A stretch of DNA of 64,000 bases from Phytophthora sp. 'mugwort' (Eukaryota; Oomycota; Peronosporomycetes; Peronosporales; Peronosporaceae): NCBI GenBank assembly GCA_033558025.1, contig JAUCEF010000012.1:2976001-3040000 (forward strand). The letters run 5' to 3'. Every line of letters starts with the position of its first letter. The stretch's first letter is position 1. Under the pieces are notes generated by a model. It had not been told where the DNA came from. It worked only from the letters and a program-made list of their open reading frames with translations, and did no database searches. Of the stretch, positions 23,085 to 34,784 are shown in pieces. The position numbers were made by a program, and so were the translations under genes.

Positions 23085-23860
23085 TCTGGTCGAGGTCGAT
23101 ATAAAGCCTTAAAATGAATCGACAAAAAATCTGCAAAGCATAATAATAGAAAATACAACTCGTGCGAGTTGCTGCGTGGCAGACAGCGGTTTGTACTTAG
23201 CGCAATCGGTTTTAATTTTAAGTTGCCCTATTTGCACGAAGGAAAACGTAATTCTAATCGATTTATCGTAATTCGGAGGCAGATGTTGTCCCACTGTAAT
23301 TGCCTGACTTCCAATTATTTTCTGCCGTTTGAAGGACATTTGTAACCGGACACTGCGCTTCCATTTTAATGGACAGGACTAAACGCACGATTTGCTATCA
23401 GTGTCTAACATCTCCTGTCCTAATTAAGTGCATCATGTACTCTCATGACTTCCGTTGGCGTGCCGTTTTTCTTATTAATGTGTACGGCATATCTGTGCAA
23501 TACGTAGGTGATATATTTGGACCTAGTGTGCAGAGATGGCATTGTCTGTTTTTACCGAAGGGAGTGGTGGAGAACGACGACGAAGCCACCCGATCGTCAC
23601 GGTGGCCGTGCGATGTAGTGGAGCGCGTACGGAAGTATGTTGAGGGCCATCCAACCTTTTATTAGAGGAGCTACGAGCATTTATGAAGAGCACTTTCCTG
23701 GATGTGAAACATGTGTCGCTGAGTACAATTTGGAGAGCGTTGCATGTTGATACATACATACCACATGAGGTGCATGCTTACAAGGTGAAGTTAGAGGCTA
23801 TGTATTCTTACCCTGAGCGGCGTCATGTATATCGGCGATATGCATGGTAAAAAAGGAACA
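23085..23860 (+). pseudogene. Tc1/IS630-like transposase relic, copy 2
   Basis: The frame 23369-23665 reads MYSHDFRWRAVFLINVYGIS and then an HTH region to GHPTF. A frame change at about 23660 leads into LEELRAFMKSTFLDVKHVS and STIWRALHVDTYIPH, typical of the second DNA-binding half of Tc1-like transposases. The frame ends at about 23850, before any DDE catalytic domain. It is a diverged direct repeat of copy 1. Confidence 0.6.
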
Positions 23861-24070
23861 CAAAGACAGTTGTACGGTTACCTTGCAGGCCTGCGTATGC
23901 GCAGCTGCAGTCCCAGCCCGTCAAGACCGACACCACTCGTGCCTCTCACACCCTGCATGTGACGGCCTATACTAATGAAAGGACGCAGGCTCAAATATTC
24001 ATTAAGTTTCAACCAATCGTTTTAATTATATTTCCAGCAATGGCCGTCTTCATATATATACATATATATG

Positions 24071-24139
24071 CAAAACAACATTCCGCCGAAGGCGGCCATT
24101 ATATCCACTAATGGCCGCCTTCGGCGGAATGTTGTTTTG
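24071..24139. repeat. Perfect 31-bp inverted repeat with 7-base loop
   Basis: The arm at 24071-24101 (starts CAAAACAACATTCCGCCGAA) is exactly complementary to 24109-24139, with the loop TATCCAC at 24102-24108. The arms are GC-rich in an AT-rich context. It may be the abutted ends of a DNA transposon or a small foldback element. Confidence 0.85.
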
Positions 24140-25289
24140 GGCAACGGCAGCCCGCCTTCGCTGCGCTCGACAGCCAATGAGATTGCTGCTAGAAATCACA
24201 GACGGACGGACGGAGGGACATTATAGCGTTAAGTTTTAGGATATGCGTACGGTGCTCTTGGTACATGTACCAAAACAATATATGGCCGTCAACCATGCCA
24301 AAACAAAAGACCAGCCTGGCTGACCTTCGACGCACAATTCCAAGACGGTGGCAGCCCGCGACCATGTTGACGTCTGCTTCCTGACAATCTGATGGTAAAG
24401 GTCTGTCGAGTCACTCGCACACATGTCGTATGATCGTTTCCATATGGCTGAAGCCGCAAAAGGACACCCGGACGTTTATGCATGGCGGATGTCAGTGCAT
24501 AGTCGATGGCGGGCAGAAGCCAAACAGTAGGTAGGCGTACAGTAGGGGCGAACACTCAAAAATCTTCAAAGTTTGTTTTTTAACTTAAGAAACACTGTTT
24601 GTTTCTTTCAATAGTCAGCTGTTGTAAGGTGTTGTGCCGTTGCAACTAGCAATACATGTACAAAACAACAGCCAGCGAAACGCACATCACGGAGCACTTC
24701 GCATCGACGACACAAGGGCACGTACATGCACATATAAGAGTACGTCGTTCCGTGCTCAAACACCACCGTAACCCAGCGTTGCCATTTTCTAGGGTGGCAG
24801 CAGTGACAATGGAGACGACACCGAGAGAATTTTCCGGGTGGTCTTCAACTAAAGGCTGCCAGCTTAAGCAAATGAGTGCTCTGCGGAGAATTCGGCTTTG
24901 AATGCTTAGCGATCCGCTCGTTAGCTCGCCACTATTAGCGGGAACTTGGGTTCCATGAACGTTTTTCGGCAGTACCAGCTGCTCGATTCAGAGAAAACAC
25001 TTGGTGGAATCGTACATTATCAAGTTGACAGGGTTCCCAAGTCTCTAGCGCACATGTCCCGGTTCACCACTGACCTGAGGCGGACTTCGATTTGCTGGCT
25101 CGTGGACCACGAGTCGTGGTGCGTCGAGAACGCATTAAAAGCACAAAACAAACAGATAGCCCGATCACTTACATTTGATTTTGTAAGGGAGGGCATACCT
25201 TTAGTAGGACATTGCATAACTGGTCCAGCCGCGTTTCGCTTCCCCCGCGGTTTGCTTCGCTCGCGATAATAACTGTACTTTCGGGCGAG
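24140..25289. other. Anonymous DNA
   Basis: Short frames on both strands, for example 24946-25269 (+), lack recognised motifs. No gene is supported. Confidence 0.35.
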
Positions 25290-25396
25290 TGCAATGCTCG
25301 CTGAGGAGCTCGGCGCTGGGCCCGCCTCCGCAAATACCGCGCGGCCCTGCTTCGCGGGCTCCCCGCACGGGTTTGCTTTGGCTACTCGCGCTCGCA
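25290..25396 (+). repeat. GC-rich dispersed repeat, copy 1
   Basis: This segment matches 39237-39350 in the same orientation. Both share CCCGCCTC followed by GCAAATACCGCGCGGC, a CGCGGG run and a GCGCTCGCA end. It is a small family with no coding content, possibly a MITE or SINE fragment. Confidence 0.75.
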
Positions 25397-25694
25397 CCCG
25401 CGCGCCTTAGTTGGCAAACGTGCCTTCTATGCTTTTTGTGTGTGATATGTCGCCCCTCCTTTTGGTGTGTTATTCAGGGATTCGTCGTGAATTTAATATT
25501 ATCTCTGGTGCGTCAGTCCGGTCCACATTAATACCGCCGATCGTCGACGGGAAGCGATCCATCTGGCATACCGACGTCGACACCTGCTGTTTGAGCCGGA
25601 TCTCGTTCGAACATTAAAACAAACTAACGGCCCTCGACTCGCGCTCAACGTTTAATTTCAAGACGTGGGATTGCGGTGATCGATCAATCATTGT

Positions 25695-25711
25695 CCTCAC
25701 TTTCCATTTGC
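25695..25711 (+). promoter_or_regulatory. Oomycete-type Inr/FPR start-site element of PG3
   Basis: CCTCACTTTCCATTTGC lies about 50-65 bases before the PG3 ATG. It matches the elements before PG2 and PG4/PG5 and the known oomycete initiator plus flanking block. Confidence 0.65.
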
Positions 25712-25761
25712 CTCTTCGGTGAAACATCCCCAACAAGAGTTGCTACTAGAATAAACCAGCC

Positions 25762-26967
25762 ATGAAGCTCCTCTCCACAGCGCTCGCCGTCTTCGCACTC
25801 CTACTGGCTACCACTGAGGGTTCACCCATGCTTCGTCAAGCCGCAGAGGGCAAGAAGGGAAAGACCAACTATCAACCGACTGAGGCTCCGGAAGACCCGT
25901 CGCAGAAAGACCCAACGCAACAGGACGAGCAAGACCAGACGCAACAGCAGCAGCAAACGACGGCATCGGGTAAGGGCTGCAACCTGACTGGCACATACAA
26001 GAAGGGCACCGATATCTCGTCGTGCAGCACCATCACCGTTGGCTCGCTGACTGTGCCGGCTGGTGTCACGCTTGACTTGAGCGCGGCCAAGAATGGCGCC
26101 ATCATTGAGTTCGTCGGGACCACCACTTTTGGCACGCAGAAGTGGGAAGGCCCTCTCGTGCGTGTTGGCGGAACTGGCCTCAAGGTCAGGGGCACCGGCA
26201 TCCTCGATGGCCAGGGAGCTTGGTACTGGAAGCAGGGCCAATCGATCAAGCGCCCGGTCTTCTTCAAGGTGCAGAACGTCATGGGCTCGACTATCTCGGG
26301 TTTCACCCTCAAGAACTCCCCCTTCCGTACATTTAGCATCGTTAACAGCAAGCAGACTACCCTGAGCGGTCTGACGCTTGACTCAAAAGCTGGCAACGGT
26401 CTTGCGAAGAACACGGATGGCTTCGACTTGACCAAGAACGACCATATCACTATCACCGGTAACAAGATATACAACCAGGACGACTGTCTCGCTATGCAGT
26501 CCAGTACTAACACCATCTTCAGCAAGAACTACTGCTGCGGTGGCCACGGTATCTCGATTGGTTCGCTCGGTGGTAATGCCGTCGACCAGTCGACTACGGT
26601 CGCGGGTCTCGTTGTTGAAGGTAACACGATCGAAAACAGCGACAACGGCATCCGCATCAAGACCATCGTCGGACTGCAGGGCCTGGTCTCGGGCGTCAAG
26701 TACATAAATAATGTGGTTTCGAACGTGAAGAACGCCATTGTCATCCACTCTGACTACAGCAAGTCGAAGGGTGGCTACACGGGCACTCCTTCCAGTCAGG
26801 TGACGATCAGAGATGTTACTGTTTCGGGCCTTGAGGGTACGGCTCACAACATGTACGACATCGTGGCGAACCCGAAGGCTGTGAAAACCTGGGCATTCTC
26901 GGGCGTGACTGTGGCTGCGTCGGTGAAGGGTAAGCTGGCCGGCGCGCCCAACAGCCTTTCCGTTTAG
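25762..26967 (+). CDS. PG3: secreted endo-polygalacturonase (GH28), intact
   Basis: This 401-residue protein starts at ATG 25762 with a cleavable signal peptide ending near TTEG, then SPMLRQAAEG. Unlike the other copies it has a Gln/Asp/Pro-rich linker of about 40 residues (residues about 30-70) before the catalytic domain. GH28 motifs are complete: NTDGFD with catalytic Asp 219, the Asp pair 240-241 in QDDCLAMQSS, His 262 in GGHGISIGSLGG, and RIK 298-300. It should hydrolyse polygalacturonan as a right-handed beta-helix enzyme secreted onto plant tissue. There is no intron. A start-site element lies at 25695-25711. PG1 is its closest relative here. Confidence 0.96.
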   Translation: MKLLSTALAVFALLLATTEGSPMLRQAAEGKKGKTNYQPTEAPEDPSQKDPTQQDEQDQTQQQQQTTASGKGCNLTGTYKKGTDISSCSTITVGSLTVPAGVTLDLSAAKNGAIIEFVGTTTFGTQKWEGPLVRVGGTGLKVRGTGILDGQGAWYWKQGQSIKRPVFFKVQNVMGSTISGFTLKNSPFRTFSIVNSKQTTLSGLTLDSKAGNGLAKNTDGFDLTKNDHITITGNKIYNQDDCLAMQSSTNTIFSKNYCCGGHGISIGSLGGNAVDQSTTVAGLVVEGNTIENSDNGIRIKTIVGLQGLVSGVKYINNVVSNVKNAIVIHSDYSKSKGGYTGTPSSQVTIRDVTVSGLEGTAHNMYDIVANPKAVKTWAFSGVTVAASVKGKLAGAPNSLSV

Positions 26968-27909
26968 AGGCTCAATGCTCTCGTCTACTGAATTTGGCCG
27001 ACAGAAGGCTAATGTGAATATAAATAATTGATGTTGTAAGATTGTTGAAATGCTTTACTAAGTATTTGATTTCCCTGCTGTCACTATTCAAACTGCTCCG
27101 TTGAAATCGACTTGCAAGCCCTTTGTTGACCAGACGCCCCCCGAACTACACTACAACGGACTCGCATTAATGATAGCAGTTGCCAGCCCAGGCTCTTCAT
27201 AACACGACTTTGGACGCGCCCGGGCGGCCCAACGATATAGGCGTTAAAAAAGTTGCAGAGGGAAGCATAATTTTACAGTTTCTTTTGTGGAAATAGACGG
27301 ACCAGAAAGTTATTGTACTTTATTCCGTAATTTATTAGCACAGGGACAGTACAATACAATAAAAGAGCAACGAGCAGACGTACATGTAGGATGCTTCTAA
27401 CCAGGCCGACCACACTCCTTCTTTTCGCCGCTCTCCCAAACCAGCCAAACAATCTTATCTTAATACAGTAATCTCTCGATAAAGAAGTCGGGCACTGCAT
27501 AGAGACTTGAAGACAGTAAGGCATCTAGGGAAAAACTCAATGCAATCACACAAAGTACGCTACAATTTATGAAGGTTATCATTTCTTGTGACTTCTTCAT
27601 TTTGAGGCAGATTACTGTAACAGGTATCCGCGCCGCACATGACTATGGGCAGGACATGTTTGTGGTTTTCGCAATGCAAACAAAACTAAGGCAATAAGAC
27701 AAGCTGACCACCGCGTCCAGTTGTTTACCCTAGGCGCGAAACGTGTCGTACCAGCACCCCTTTCACTGGCTGGAAAGCGCTCTGCTTCGCGGCCATTTGA
27801 ACCCCTCACTCGACTATGAGCGTCTCATTCTTTAAAAGTTAAAGACACCAACACTCCACCGGTCCTCAAGTCAGCCATGCTGCAGCAATACAGCCCTAAC
27901 TTCTCGAGC
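26968..27909. other. 3' flank of PG3, no gene
   Basis: AT-rich DNA with short frames only. Nothing recognised. Confidence 0.4.
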
Positions 27910-29491
27910 CGCCCAAACCCGAGCGCTACGAGCTCGCCATCGACGCAGTGAATGGTGGCATGTCGATTCGTGAAGCCTTCGAGCGTTTTAAGCCACGCGC
28001 GAGCCTCTTCGACTACGTTTCGCCGGACTATTTCCGATCGAGTGCAGCCCAGACCCCAGCTTCCTTATATCAACGCAGATGCTGATGCTGGCCTTCTAGG
28101 AGCCATGGAGTACCGTTCGGCACGAGGCATGTGCATAAATACTTCCCAGTTTCGTGAGTTAGTCCGCCAGGCTACGCTGGCGACGTCGCTGAAGCCAGTT
28201 CCAGGCGGCTTCCCTGGCATCAAGTGAATTCAACGGTGGGTCAAGCGCCATGACACGATCTTGTATCGTAAAGGGTAAATTCTTGATGCAAAGGGTGCTG
28301 AGTATTCGAACGAGCAGACAGTTCGTTATTACTTTGGTAACTTGGTTAAAGCTTTGCTGGATCTCGGTTTGGAAACCGAGCCATCTCGCATTTGGAATTG
28401 CGATGAAGGGGATGCCAGCTCAAGGGAGCGGATCGGAGAGAGTTCTGTGCTTCAAGGGATGAGGAGCCAACGTGCGCCGGTCTACTGACCGCGAAAAGGT
28501 TAGCATGATGGGCTGTGTGAATGCACAGGGGGGAGGGGGGGATTCCACCCACGTTCATCTACCCTGGGTCGAAACGCAAGATTCAGTGGCTCGTTGGTGC
28601 ACTGGAAGATGCCGTGTTTGCTGTCTTGGAGTCGTCCAACATTAACACGGAGCTCTTTTTGAAGTGGTTGAAATGGTTTGTGACTAAACTATCCGCTGCG
28701 CGCCCGCAGCTCCTGATTCTCGACGGTCATTTCGCACACATGTCCCTCACTGCAGTCACGTTTGCTCAGAGTCACGACGTGCATTTTTCTATGTCCTACC
28801 TGCCCACACGTCTCACTTCCTTCAGCCGCTGAATGTGGCTGTATTTCAGCCTTTCAAGTCACTATACAACGCAGCAGTGAAGGACTTTCCCCTATATGAA
28901 AGTGGCCTTCCTGTTAAGGACGATGTTGCGGCCATGACTCGTGGGGGTTTTGAAACTGCATTTACTGCCAGCAATATCAAGCGTGGGGTTCACGAACAAT
29001 GGTATTTCCCTCTCTCACTGGAAATGATGCTGCAAGATATGGCGGGGCAAAGCAGTCAACGAAGGCAAGTCGCGAACGTCAAAGACACCGGTCCGGCATC
29101 ATGCAGTGCTGGGACCCACTTCAATGGGGAGGCGGTGGCGGAGTGCGTGCAAAACGCAACGAAAAGGCGTCGTCTTAGCTTTGACACACTTACTGTGGCT
29201 AGCCTGTCACTGAATATGCTCTTGGAATCTGCTATCAAGCCCAGACTCAAGGGTGACTTCATTGGCAGTAATGTGTCTGGGGGTAAGCTTTTGACACTCG
29301 AGGAGATGGAGCAAGTAGTCAAGACGAAGGCTGCTGCTACTCAAGAAAAAGCGAAGGCGAAAGCAGATGCTGCAGCAGCGAGAGCTAGCTACACGCAAGG
29401 CAAACGCTGCCGCTTCAAGGCTGCCCGAATGGAAGCTACTGTAGCGAGAAGATCTAAGCGCCAGGCGGTAGCAAAGCTGAAGAATGAATGA
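27910..29491 (+). pseudogene. pogo/Tigger-type (DDE_1) transposase relic
   Basis: The relic begins with a psq-type helix-turn-helix (AIDAVNGGMSIREAFERF, about 27935-27990). After a degraded middle comes the DDE core at 28521-28832, with PQLLILDGHFAHMS and then a frame change. A second long frame (28835-29491) starts within the SHFLQPLNVAVFQPFK motif of pogo-like elements and ends in an Ala/Lys-rich coiled tail. Stops and frameshifts at about 28230, 28460 and 28800 inactivate it. No terminal repeats were found by eye. Confidence 0.78.
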
Positions 29492-29842
29492 ATGACCAAA
29501 CTGCAGGAAAACGCGAGAGGAACTGATTGCAATCGTACCTGAAGTCCCTGCGTTGTTATTACTACAGGAGAAGTAGTTGAATTTACTGATGTGTAGGCAG
29601 CGCCGGCGGGCACTATTTGAAATGCTACTGCTTTGAAGTTGGCCATAGTCATGTCCACCTCGTTTCGGCTGTGACGTGTGACGACTCCAGTAAAGACAGG
29701 CTCCCCAAGATGACCATTAATACGTCTAGCACGATAGCACGTATTGGTCTCAGCGACCTGACCACAAAGAGCCCATGCCAAATAAAGCCCAGCTACACTC
29801 TGATAACGATCGGCTCAACACAGCAATGACTGAACGCAGGCG

Positions 29843-30682
29843 ATTGCCCAATAGAGCTGTCAACGTTTCGCATAAACCTCTAAACCTTGTAAACGTTTGC
29901 ACAAACCTGAACTCCTGCAGTTAAGTTTAGATGTGGCCCACCTAAATTTGAGATGGTCGCTCGGCGAACAGCACGGCGCTCATGTGAAGGTGCAGTGTTG
30001 AGGCTTCATCTATGAGCTCAAACTACAACAGGAGCGGGCGGAAAAGCTAAGAAGCTGGGCCCCGCGCGCTAGCAGCTCATGGAGAAGCGGAAAATAATTA
30101 AACACAGGAGCACCGCAGCCCAACCAGGAAGACAAAGAGCTCGGATCTGCACGGACTGGTCGAATGGGTTGACTCATTTGTGTCGTCCTACTATTTTTTC
30201 CTGGTAAGAGCTACAAATTCGGCGACACATCAACGCGCAAGCTGGTAAGGTGCATGCAAGCGACAGAATGTTATATTATGAACTTGTGAAGCGTCCCAGT
30301 GCTACGTAGTGTTAGTGTTTCGCGAGGAGAAGGGCTGTACGTTCTCCGCTGCTTACGCGTGCGCGTGGACCGTGCTCGACTACTTGGTAGCGGACTTGAT
30401 GTCGGAGTTCGTAGAGGCGTTGACGGCGGCAGACTGGTGGTGTCGATCGAAGAAATCGGCAAAGACTGCGGTGCAGGGTCCGCCGGCCGGAGTTCGTGGC
30501 ACTTCTACTGTAGCACGACCATAGCTTTAAAAAAATCCATTCACTTGAAATTTGTATAGTATACAAAAACTTAGTCACGAAAACTGCGGGAGTTTAGAAA
30601 CGTTTAGCAAACCCGACCCTAAGCTCAGGTTGGCAAAGTTTCCGAGGTTTAGACCCCTAAACGTTGACAGCTTTATTGCCCA
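29843..30682. mobile_element. 824-bp non-autonomous TIR element with 8-bp target duplication
   Basis: ATTGCCCA occurs at 29843-29850 and again at 30675-30682. Between them (29851-30674) the ends are inverted: the left end contains GAGCTGTCAACGTTT and the right end AAACGTTGACAGCTTT. The similarity continues imperfectly for about 70 bases inwards (CTCTAAACCT / TCTAAACCT, CAAACCTGA / CAACCTGA). An 8-bp duplication is usual for hAT elements. The inside has only short frames (about 30310-30530) and no transposase. Confidence 0.7.
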
Positions 30683-30730
30683 GCAACCTACCCAAATTTA
30701 TCATCGAGAGGGGTGGGGGGGGGGTACGCG

Positions 30731-31353
30731 ATGGCTGTCCAGATCGAGAAGGCCTTTCGTATCAACGGTATCCTGATCGATGAAGCAAGCTTAGGTATAC
30801 CGGGCCGGCCGTCGGCTTCAGGGTGTTCTCCGTATTGGTCTTCGAAGGCGAAAATTGAGGAGAACACTTGTGGGATATTCCGTGAGAATGTGCTTCAACA
30901 TTTCGAAGCGTCAGCTGACCTGCGTGAGGAACTCCAACGCTTCACGCAGACAGCGGACATCGAGACCTATAAGGCGAATACTCAGCGCTCATCTTTAGCG
31001 TCGAATGTGTGAGCAATCTAGACCAAGTTATGCTCTATGCGAACGGTTTTCAGCCACACATACGAAGCTACGTGAAGCTCGCGAGACTTGAACAAAGTAA
31101 ATCAACTATGTGAACGGCATAACTGTCAATGCGTGGAGACAGGATAAAGACTTTAACCGACCACCCGCCCAACCGGGGGCAATATTTAGGGGGAAACCAT
31201 TCTATGGCATGGTCCGCTTCAAACCAAGGGGAAACAACAAGCGCGTCGAGGTTCGTACTAGCCCCAGTTGCAATAGGCCAGTGCATATCAAGTCTGACTG
31301 CTTTGTCTGGAAGAAAGGACAGGGAACGCAGATAAATGATCGGCCATATCAGT
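30731..31353 (+). pseudogene. Ty3/gypsy-like gag relic
   Basis: The first part (30731-31012) has gag-like helical sequence with FRENVLQHFEASADLREELQ and DIETYK. In another frame at about 31018-31100 the phrase DQVMLYANGFQPHIRSYVKL is typical of a retrotransposon gag. A zinc-knuckle remnant (CNRPVHIKSDC) follows at about 31266-31300, with ligand spacing disturbed. Frame changes and stops show decay. No pol sequence is seen downstream. Confidence 0.55.
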
Positions 31354-32476
31354 GAAGAAGGTTTCTGATGTGGCTGAGAGCGTATTTTTCGGGATCACCT
31401 AATCTTTTCACGATGGAATCACGCATTCCTCGCTCTTTAATGCCTTTTGCAAAACACCGTGCTAAAACAATGTATTAAAGAGCGCGTGGTGAGCCCTTTA
31501 AGCGTTTTTGCTCGAGCTCACCTACCGAGGTTTGCTACTACTAATCACAGTCGCGCATTTGAAACGGTCGGGTGTAATTTGGGGCGAGGGCAGTCATCTA
31601 CTCTACCGGAGGCATATAATCAGCGGATATAAAATTGGTTTCCACGGGGTGGCTTTCCTTGCCATCCTTTCCTCCATACAAAAATGAGACGCATACACTC
31701 TATAGCCCAAAGCTATATAAAAACACCGTCACCACAACGAGAACAGACTTTGACGGGCGGGAGGACATGAGATTGTGGAGAAGTGATATTAGATTCCGAA
31801 GAAATTGCCAGACCTGCGAGAAAGGTGGTGCCAGCCGTGATAGAAGGAATGGTCGATCGACCTAAATCAAGATAGAGGTAAAAGCGGGACGGCGTTCAAC
31901 ATGATCAAAATCTGTTGGAGATGCTCCAATGAAGAGAAAGGAAACCAAGACCGAACAGTCATCAGGAACGGATCTGTTATGGTTATCCGACCGATCGGGG
32001 ATCGGCTAAACGCCCAAGTCCAGATCTAGACAAGGCATGAAGACGTGAGATCAAAGCTGGCCAACGGCTAGTACATCGGGGCTGGCCTGGCTTGATCTGA
32101 CGCCTGCTGGACCTGATCGACCCTTGATGGTGGCGATTTTAGATCAACCCTATCAGACGGTTCAGGATCGGTGCAAGAGGCGTAGATCCAGACCTGTAGG
32201 TGACGACCAATCAAGATCGACCCGCGATCGGTATACACGTTCCGACATCCGCGATCTGGCAGATCGGGGTCCCATCATCAATCATACTCGGAGATGGGCA
32301 AGTGTGAATCCGGTGCATGTTGAGTGGTTGAAGGGGGACATGAATCAAGGCACCGACATCCTCTGTTCTTTACTGATGCTCACTTATTACTGACAACCGA
32401 TTAGACCCAATCATCCTCCACTTTATACTGACAGCACGAAAATGGGCAAGGCGCCAGTCATTTCCAAATCCACGAG
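31354..32476. other. Anonymous DNA
   Basis: Short frames only. The part at about 31980-32280 is rich in GATC words. No gene or element recognised. Confidence 0.35.
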
Positions 32477-32958
32477 ATGCTATCCGAGCGCAGACGCACC
32501 GCCATCACGGCAGCAGAGAAGCTCGCAGTACTCGATGCCTGGGCATAGTGCGGCAACATCACTGCGGCTATTAGAGCCTTCTACAGCGGAGTAGATGAGT
32601 TTGCGCATGAACAGCGGCACAAGCTTATCTATCAGTGGTGCAGGGAAGCGTAAGAGCATCGATCTGGCTTGCAAGACGGCTCGCGGGCGTGTAAAAAAGG
32701 CTCGGGCGAGAGGCACAGGTACGACCCTTCCCCCCGAAGCTGAGCAGGAGCTAGTTGTACATGTATGGATTAATGACTTGAGGAGGGGGGGGTGAACCTA
32801 TTTCTGCTATGATTCTTCATTTACAGGCCCTAGAAGTAGCTAGTGAGATGACCACTGAATTAGTTAGCCTGAGCCTGGTAGATCGTAGAATTGGAGCTGT
32901 AGCCGATGAGCACGATACCATGGAGAGCAGCTCGCTCTGCGACGAACTGCTCGAGTAA
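32477..32958 (+). pseudogene. pogo-type N-terminal (psq/CENP-B HTH) relic
   Basis: From ATG 32477 the frame reads ITAAEKLAVLDAWA, a stop, then CGNITAAIRAFYSG, EFAHEQRHKLIYQWCREA and a second stop. A frame change then leads to LPPEAEQELVVHVWINDLRR, and the relic ends at 32956-32958. This is the double helix-turn-helix DNA-binding region of pogo-like transposases. The DDE domain is absent. It is a different family from the relic at 27910. Confidence 0.6.
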
Positions 32959-34779
32959 TAAATTCACTTTTTCGAAATAAATGCACTTTCTCGTGATTCA
33001 CAATTCGCGGCAGACTTCACCTTTTTTACACAATTATTGTAGCCAAACATGAGTGTCAGTAAAGAGCGAGGGTGCCGGTAGTCATGTGGTACGAGATAGG
33101 GTTCAGGATGGGAAGATAGGACAAGAACAGGATAAACAACAATCAGACTCCGAATTTGAATTGGACGACTTCGGCGGTTTCCAGATACCGCGGACTGGGA
33201 ACTACGTTGTCCCAACCAGGCGTCCACCAGTCAAGGGTAACAAATCTAGTGGCGTCGTGAGAGGATTGGATCGTATATTAGACGACTTCGCCTTACGCTA
33301 ATGAACTACTGCTCGAACGCTCACCTCGATCGGTCGGCATTCGGTGCTTGGCCGACGATCTTTCGACTCGAAACTCGCGAGATCCCGCTAAAGGAAGCGG
33401 CAAGCAACTCAACGAGAAGGAAAGGAACAACATCACACGGAAACCTCGGCCTCGGATCAAGTCCAGGCCCCGGACGAAGGTCGACTACCCCAGCTCGGAA
33501 TCAATAGCGGCAGCATAGCGAAGACTTCCGCGCTGCTTCGCACATCCCCGCGTCCCGACAGGACGTTCAAGACTTTACATCGCTGCATCCTTCGGAGTCC
33601 CGAGAGAGCAGATCCAGCGAACCGACAGGTACAAAAGGTGATGCCAAGTTCAGCTGCTCACGGATCATCGGGGAACCCCCTCCGTTAGTCGGTGTCTGGC
33701 GCAGTTGGGAAGCGGATCGGCTCTAAATCGCATTTTGACTGATCCCGCCACACTCCAAGCTTAGTGCAGACAGCGTGCCGGTTTGCGCATCCAATGTATC
33801 TATGTGGTCCGACGAATAAACTCAAAACGTACTTCTCTTCAGCTCTGCAATTTGCTGGCCTGCTTCAAACGAACATATGTACACATCCTCGGCCGTTTCC
33901 CTATTTTCTTCTTCCTCGGCTTCTCCGAAAACCATCCCCTCTTTTCACACCGTTTGCCCGGGGATAAAGAGAGTCGTGGCGGGCGTGGAGCTGGTTTTGC
34001 GGTCAGTGCTGCTGCGGCGGCAGGTACGGCGGCGGCGCGGGCGTGTTCGTTTTACTAGTGAGACAGGGTGCCTAGCTTTCGGTGTGGTTGTTCGAGTTGT
34101 TGGATATCAGGTAGCGAACATGATGCTAGTAGGACTCGTGGTGCCGGCGACAGCGGCCCTGGCGTTTTTGCACCAGGAAGTATACCCTCCACGTACTCTA
34201 CGCTCCGAACATGAAGCGCGGTTGATTTTATTTTTGCCATCGCACGTTCTGAAGATGTTCGCCAGTCAGCGGGTCGTACACATGGCAATGCGGGGGTGAT
34301 ACTGCAATCGGAAGTTGAGGCGTTGATCGTGGTGGGTTGGTTCAGTGACGGAGGATGACGTTTTCCTCGATATTGGGGCAGGTTTCTGTAATGTTCTAGT
34401 TCAAGTTGCGCTAACGACAAATGCTAAACGGGATTGAACTACGAGCTGACCTATCATCGTTGAGTGGATCATGTATTTAACACAGAAAACGATTTCCGCT
34501 TCTTGGCAAGCATTGCTTAAAGCGGCAGATGTGAGAAAGGCTGCGATTTCTTCTCAGTCTCCAATGCATGAAGCAACTATAGTATTTGCTAATATATGTA
34601 TGTTTAAAGAAGAATATATGTCAATGCGTTTTGCTAATTAATTTAATATGAAATAGAAATAAATTTTCAAAGATATCGAGTTTCAGCCGTCTCGTTCTCA
34701 CGATCTAGTCTGTGCTCTGCCTCTGCCTGAGCGCAACCGTTCTCTGGTGCTTCGACTTGAACGCGACCGGAGCGTTCCC
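32959..34779. other. Anonymous DNA
   Basis: Open frames such as 33301-33507 (+) and 33877-34299 (+) show no motif I recognise. Bases 34440-34680 are AT-rich. A copia LTR could be expected near 34500-34780, but I could not identify one. Confidence 0.35.
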
Positions 34780-34784
34780 GATCG

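Noticed and set aside
33053..33301. 82-codon acidic ORF as a gene
   Set aside because: It lacks an ATG start, has no recognisable domain and lies in repeat-derived DNA.
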